This document shows, one piece after another, positions 5,993 to 8,160 of a stretch of DNA of 8,160 nt (positions within the stretch are counted from its first letter, which is position 1; the number at the start of each line of letters is the position of its first letter). Source of the DNA: Anaerolinea sp. (lineage in GTDB: Bacteria > Chloroflexota > Anaerolineae > Anaerolineales > Anaerolineaceae). The position numbers and the translations under genes were made by a program. The stretch lies in the NCBI GenBank assembly GCA_013824385.1, contig PNNU01000135.1, forward strand, positions 1-8,160, given 5' to 3'. The notes beneath the pieces are model-generated. The model was not told where the DNA came from. It saw only the letters and a list, made by a program, of their open reading frames with translations, and did not search any database.

Positions 5993-6960
5993 AAGAAATC
6001 CTTGTTTTTATTGACGGCACAATTTGTGATGACAGAAAAAGACTTCCCTTGATCGGAACTCCTGATTTTTGCACTCGCGACCAGGTTCTTCAAGATATAC
6101 CGGTTCCCCTCAGCGTGGATTGCCTTCAACATCTATCCAACTATTACAATATTATTTTCCTCGGCGCCAGACCAACCTCAATGCAATCCATCACCGAAGA
6201 ATGGCTGAAGAAGAATAATTTTCCACAAGTTGCCGTCTACTTGGGTGAATCTCTTGAGGCGCGAGTCAATATTGTAAAACAATTGAAAAAAGGAAATGAT
6301 TTTTTAGTCGGGATTGGGGATAGGTGGGATGATAATGAACTTCATTCCCTTCTTGGTTGTCAGAGTATCATATTACAGGAATACCGCGGCAATTGGGGGC
6401 TTGTTTTCGATAGGATCATTACTCTTCATAAAAATCTGCTCATTTCTCAAAACAAAGTAAAACTTGAGGGAAAAGTTGAAGGGCTTGCCAGAGTTTGTCC
6501 ACATCTATTATCCAAATTTGGTGAACCATTATGGGATGCTTATCATCAATCTGTGTCACAGATGGCCGACTCAACTCGAGAATCCAGACGCGAGGAAGAT
6601 CTTTCTTCTTTCAAGCAATTAAATCTTGACCCGGAAAACCTCAATGATGTGGCACGTTGGTACCAACTTACATCTGAATTGGAGTGGGAAAGCAACCCGC
6701 TTTATGGACTTCAAGACCGGGTAATCGTTGAAGCCTCGAAAGATTATTATTGCCATAAGATTACCCACTGCTATTACGCTGATTTATGGAAACAACACGG
6801 GTTGCCAGAAATTGGTTACCAGATCCATTGCAGAACAGATGCCGTCTGGTGGGATAAACCTGCCTGGAATCCCCTGGTCCGTTTTGAACAACCAAAAACG
6901 ATCATGCAAGGTGATGAATACTGTTTATTCATCCAAACCCTTCCGAACATTGGAGAATGA
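5989..6960 (+). CDS. Two-domain protein: degenerate HAD-like domain fused to L-2-amino-thiazoline-4-carboxylate hydrolase-like domain
   Basis: The 323-residue protein has two recognisable parts. Residues about 1-150 look like a HAD phosphatase. LVFIDGTICDD (5-15) sits where hhhDxDGT is expected, NIIFLGARP (54-62) where motif II lies, and VGIGDRWDDNEL (107-118; Asp111, Asp114, Asp115) is a good motif IV. The nucleophile position is Phe7 and the motif II Ser/Thr is Gly59, so ordinary phosphatase chemistry is doubtful. Residues about 158-320 resemble the ATC-hydrolase family (Pfam ATC_hydrolase): ITHCYYADLWKQHGLPEIG (258-276), HCRTD (280-284) and a closing FEQPKTIMQGDEYCLFI (299-315), with Cys261, Cys281 and Cys312. 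The founding member opens the thiazoline ring of ATC to N-carbamoyl-L-cysteine; most relatives are uncharacterised. AAGG lies 7 nt before the ATG. The stop is 1 nt from the phosphatase start. The gene is AT-rich in parts (32% GC at 6421-6480 by hand). The domain calls rest on motif recall, with the second domain the more specific. Confidence 0.68.
   Translation: MKEILVFIDGTICDDRKRLPLIGTPDFCTRDQVLQDIPVPLSVDCLQHLSNYYNIIFLGARPTSMQSITEEWLKKNNFPQVAVYLGESLEARVNIVKQLKKGNDFLVGIGDRWDDNELHSLLGCQSIILQEYRGNWGLVFDRIITLHKNLLISQNKVKLEGKVEGLARVCPHLLSKFGEPLWDAYHQSVSQMADSTRESRREEDLSSFKQLNLDPENLNDVARWYQLTSELEWESNPLYGLQDRVIVEASKDYYCHKITHCYYADLWKQHGLPEIGYQIHCRTDAVWWDKPAWNPLVRFEQPKTIMQGDEYCLFIQTLPNIGE
6952..6955 (+). 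promoter_or_regulatory. Ribosome binding site fixing the GTG start of the phosphatase gene
   Basis: GGAG in the last codons of the fusion gene is followed, 6 nt later, by GTG at 6962, just past the TGA at 6958-6960. The reading frame is open much further upstream (an ATG exists at 6728), but that start would overlap the fusion gene by more than 230 nt, and family similarity begins only after the GTG. Confidence 0.7.
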
Positions 6961-6961
6961 A

Positions 6962-7747
6962 GTGACAATAAAAGAACAACCCGAACTAAACCAAGTCATC
7001 GATTGGGCAAGAGCCGCTGGCCAGATTACCCTCGAAGGCTTCCACACCGAACACACCCTTGGATACAAAAGTGAGACCGATTTTGTCACCGAAGTGGATC
7101 ACGCCTGCGAAAAACTGTTGATGGAATCAATATTGAGCAGCTTCCCTGATCATGCCATCCTCACGGAAGAAACGGGCGAGATCAAGGGGCATGCAGATCA
7201 CTGCTGGCACATTGATCCGCTGGACGGCACGATCAACTACAGCCACAAGATTCCCCTTTTTGCTATATCGGTGGCTTATCAATTTAAGGGGAAGTTGCAG
7301 TTGGGTGTGGTTTACGACCCCTCACACGACGAGTGTTTCAGCGCGGAACGCGGAAAGGGCGCATGGTTGAACGGCGAGCCAATTCATGTATCAGATTGCC
7401 CCGATCTGCAACACAGCCTACTGGTCACCGGTCTGCCCCACAACGACCCGGATGAGGTCAACCTGGCAAGGCGCATGGCTATTTTCGGACGACTGACCAA
7501 CCTCACCCAAGGTGTGCGGCGGCTGGGTTCCGCCGCGATTGACATTTGCTATGTGGCCTGCGGCAGAATTGATGGCTATTGGGAAGAAAAAATTAACTCA
7601 TGGGATATCGCCGCCGGGTCGTTGATTAGTCAGGAAGCAGGTGCGACAGTGACCGATATGCACGGCAATGCGGATTACTTCAAGCCACCGTACGGGCTGG
7701 TGGCCTCCGCACCGGGGATTCATGAGGACCTGTTGAAGAACCTGTAA
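6962..7747 (+). CDS. Inositol monophosphatase family protein
   Basis: The 261-residue protein has the usual length of the IMPase family, Mg-dependent, Li-sensitive phosphatases acting on inositol phosphates, sugar bisphosphates, PAP or related compounds. Motifs in order are KSETDFVTEVD (36-46), the metal ligand region LTEETG (68-72; Glu69/Glu70), the hallmark WHIDPLDGTINY (82-93; Asp85, Asp88, Thr90), the substrate-side QGVRRLGSAAIDICYVACGRIDGYWE (183-208), and the second hallmark SWDIAAGSLISQEAGATVTD (213-232; Asp215). All catalytic residues are present, so it should be active; the true substrate cannot be assigned from sequence. It starts with GTG 1 nt after the fusion gene and is the last gene before the terminator. 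Whether it dephosphorylates something made by the operon or is a general SuhB-like enzyme is open. Confidence 0.92.
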   Translation: MTIKEQPELNQVIDWARAAGQITLEGFHTEHTLGYKSETDFVTEVDHACEKLLMESILSSFPDHAILTEETGEIKGHADHCWHIDPLDGTINYSHKIPLFAISVAYQFKGKLQLGVVYDPSHDECFSAERGKGAWLNGEPIHVSDCPDLQHSLLVTGLPHNDPDEVNLARRMAIFGRLTNLTQGVRRLGSAAIDICYVACGRIDGYWEEKINSWDIAAGSLISQEAGATVTDMHGNADYFKPPYGLVASAPGIHEDLLKNL

Positions 7748-7750
7748 TCT

Positions 7751-7786
7751 ACAAAAAACGGAGCTTTAAAGGTCTCCGTTTTTTGT
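7751..7786. terminator. Bidirectional intrinsic terminator
   Basis: A 13-bp perfect stem pairs 7751-7763 with 7774-7786, built on ACAAAAAACGGAG, with a 10-nt loop. Each arm supplies the T-run for its own direction. It begins 4 nt after the stop of the phosphatase gene and lies just beyond the stop of the convergent winged-helix gene, so it can end both transcripts. Confidence 0.9.
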
Positions 7787-7792
7787 CTTTTA

Positions 7793-8131
7793 TCACTCAA
7801 GTTTCTTTTCTTCCTGTTTCCAAGTTTTCGCGTTTTCATGAAGGTCGTCCAATTGCTTCCAGTGTTGAACGATGGCGCGTTTGCCCTTCTCGGTAATCTG
7901 AACCTGGGTATTGGGTTTCTTCTCGACAAAGCGTTTGTCGAGTTGGACCAGCCCGCCCTCTTCCAGCTTGGAGAGGTGGCTTGATAGGTTGCCGCCAGTC
8001 AGACCGGTCAGGCGCTGCAAAAAGAGATAGTCCGCGGTGTCGCAGGAAGCCAGCGCGGTGAGGATGGCCAGCCTTGCAGGTTCGTGGATTAGCCGGTCCA
8101 GGCTGGCCAGTTCTTCAAAGGGCGTGGTCAT
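7793..8131 (-). CDS. Winged-helix DNA-binding transcriptional regulator (MarR/ArsR-like, HTH_34 type)
   Basis: The 112-residue protein is a single winged-helix domain. LDRLIHEPARLAILTALA (11-28) is the first helix with the RLAIL signature. FLQRLTGLTGGNLSSHLSKLEEGGLV (37-62) holds the helix-turn-helix, with the recognition helix at about 46-58. The wing carries RFVEKKPNTQVQITEKGKRA (67-86). A charged, coil-like C-terminal helix (HWKQLDDLHENAKTWKQEEKK) follows, probably for dimerisation. This layout is that of the small HTH_34 repressors, which often sit next to membrane-protein or transporter genes. There are no metal-binding cysteines (only Cys30), so a classic ArsR metal sensor is unlikely. 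The ATG overlaps, as ATGA, the end of an open frame that continues off the window, which suggests it is the second gene of an operon. It converges on the hutI operon and need not regulate it. Confidence 0.9.
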   Translation of the reverse strand: MTTPFEELASLDRLIHEPARLAILTALASCDTADYLFLQRLTGLTGGNLSSHLSKLEEGGLVQLDKRFVEKKPNTQVQITEKGKRAIVQHWKQLDDLHENAKTWKQEEKKLE

Positions 8132-8160
8132 TTTTCCTCCGCTTTGGGTGAGAGGGTATG
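8128..8160 (-). CDS. Possible 3' end of an upstream gene, cut by window edge
   Basis: On the minus strand the frame entering at 8160 reads HTLSPKAEEK and stops at TGA 8128-8130, sharing ATGA with the regulator start. Only 10 codons are visible, so the evidence is the overlap geometry and the absence of any promoter between the edge and the regulator. The product is unknown. Confidence 0.4.
   Translation of the reverse strand, partial: HTLSPKAEEK
8136..8140 (-). promoter_or_regulatory. Strong ribosome binding site of the winged-helix regulator
   Basis: On the minus strand GGAGG stands 4 nt (AAAA) before ATG 8129-8131. It lies within the last codons of the frame that ends at 8128-8130, supporting both the chosen start and coupling to an upstream gene. 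Confidence 0.75.

Noticed and set aside
5770..6132. Minus-strand 120-codon open frame across the HD/fusion junction
   Set aside because: It lies antisense to two better-supported genes, shows no recognisable domain and no ribosome binding site that I can see.
6728..6961. Long N-terminal extension of the phosphatase gene from ATG 6728
   Set aside because: It is a shadow frame of the fusion gene; family similarity and the ribosome binding site support GTG 6962.

Overview
The window looks bacterial, mid-GC and gene-dense. The mix of an M42 peptidase, a hotdog thioesterase, an Rrf2 regulator, a stand-alone imidazolonepropionase, a small winged-helix regulator and a probable leaderless promoter would suit Chloroflexota (Anaerolineae-like). 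That placement is a low-confidence impression from gene types, because no phylogenetic marker is present.

Left part (1-1310, minus strand). A hotdog-fold acyl-CoA thioesterase is followed almost without gap by an M42 metallopeptidase that runs off the left edge. Transcription seems to start from a perfect TATAAT whose predicted +1 is the A of the thioesterase ATG, so the mRNA may be leaderless. A 133-bp divergent region (1311-1443) separates this pair from an Rrf2-type regulator on the plus strand. The regulator carries three cysteines spaced like the Fe-S ligands of IscR/NsrR, and its leader holds an imperfect inverted repeat that could be its own operator. A strong intrinsic terminator (1921-1948) lies between it and a 12-TM MFS transporter (1969-3135).

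Centre (3205-7747, plus strand). Five tightly packed genes form a probable operon: hutI (imidazolonepropionase), a class I SAM methyltransferase, an HD phosphohydrolase, a two-domain protein (degenerate HAD-like domain plus an ATC-hydrolase-like domain) and an inositol-monophosphatase-family phosphatase. Gaps are 2, 34, 66 and 1 nt. The 66-nt gap is bridged by a possible 27-codon ORF ending in an ATGA overlap. The operon has a candidate promoter at 3146-3176 and ends at a 13-bp-stem terminator (7751-7786). The methyltransferase and the two-domain gene are clearly AT-richer than hutI and the HD gene, so the operon looks mosaic.

Right edge (7793-8160, minus strand). A small winged-helix regulator converges on the operon and shares its terminator. 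Its start appears coupled by ATGA to the end of a gene lying beyond the window.

The least ordinary object is the HAD-like/ATC-hydrolase-like fusion: its HAD half lacks the nucleophilic Asp, and it sits in an operon that also carries another ring-opening hydrolase (HutI). There is no CRISPR array, tRNA, rRNA or insertion sequence. No stretch over 300 bases lacks a gene.
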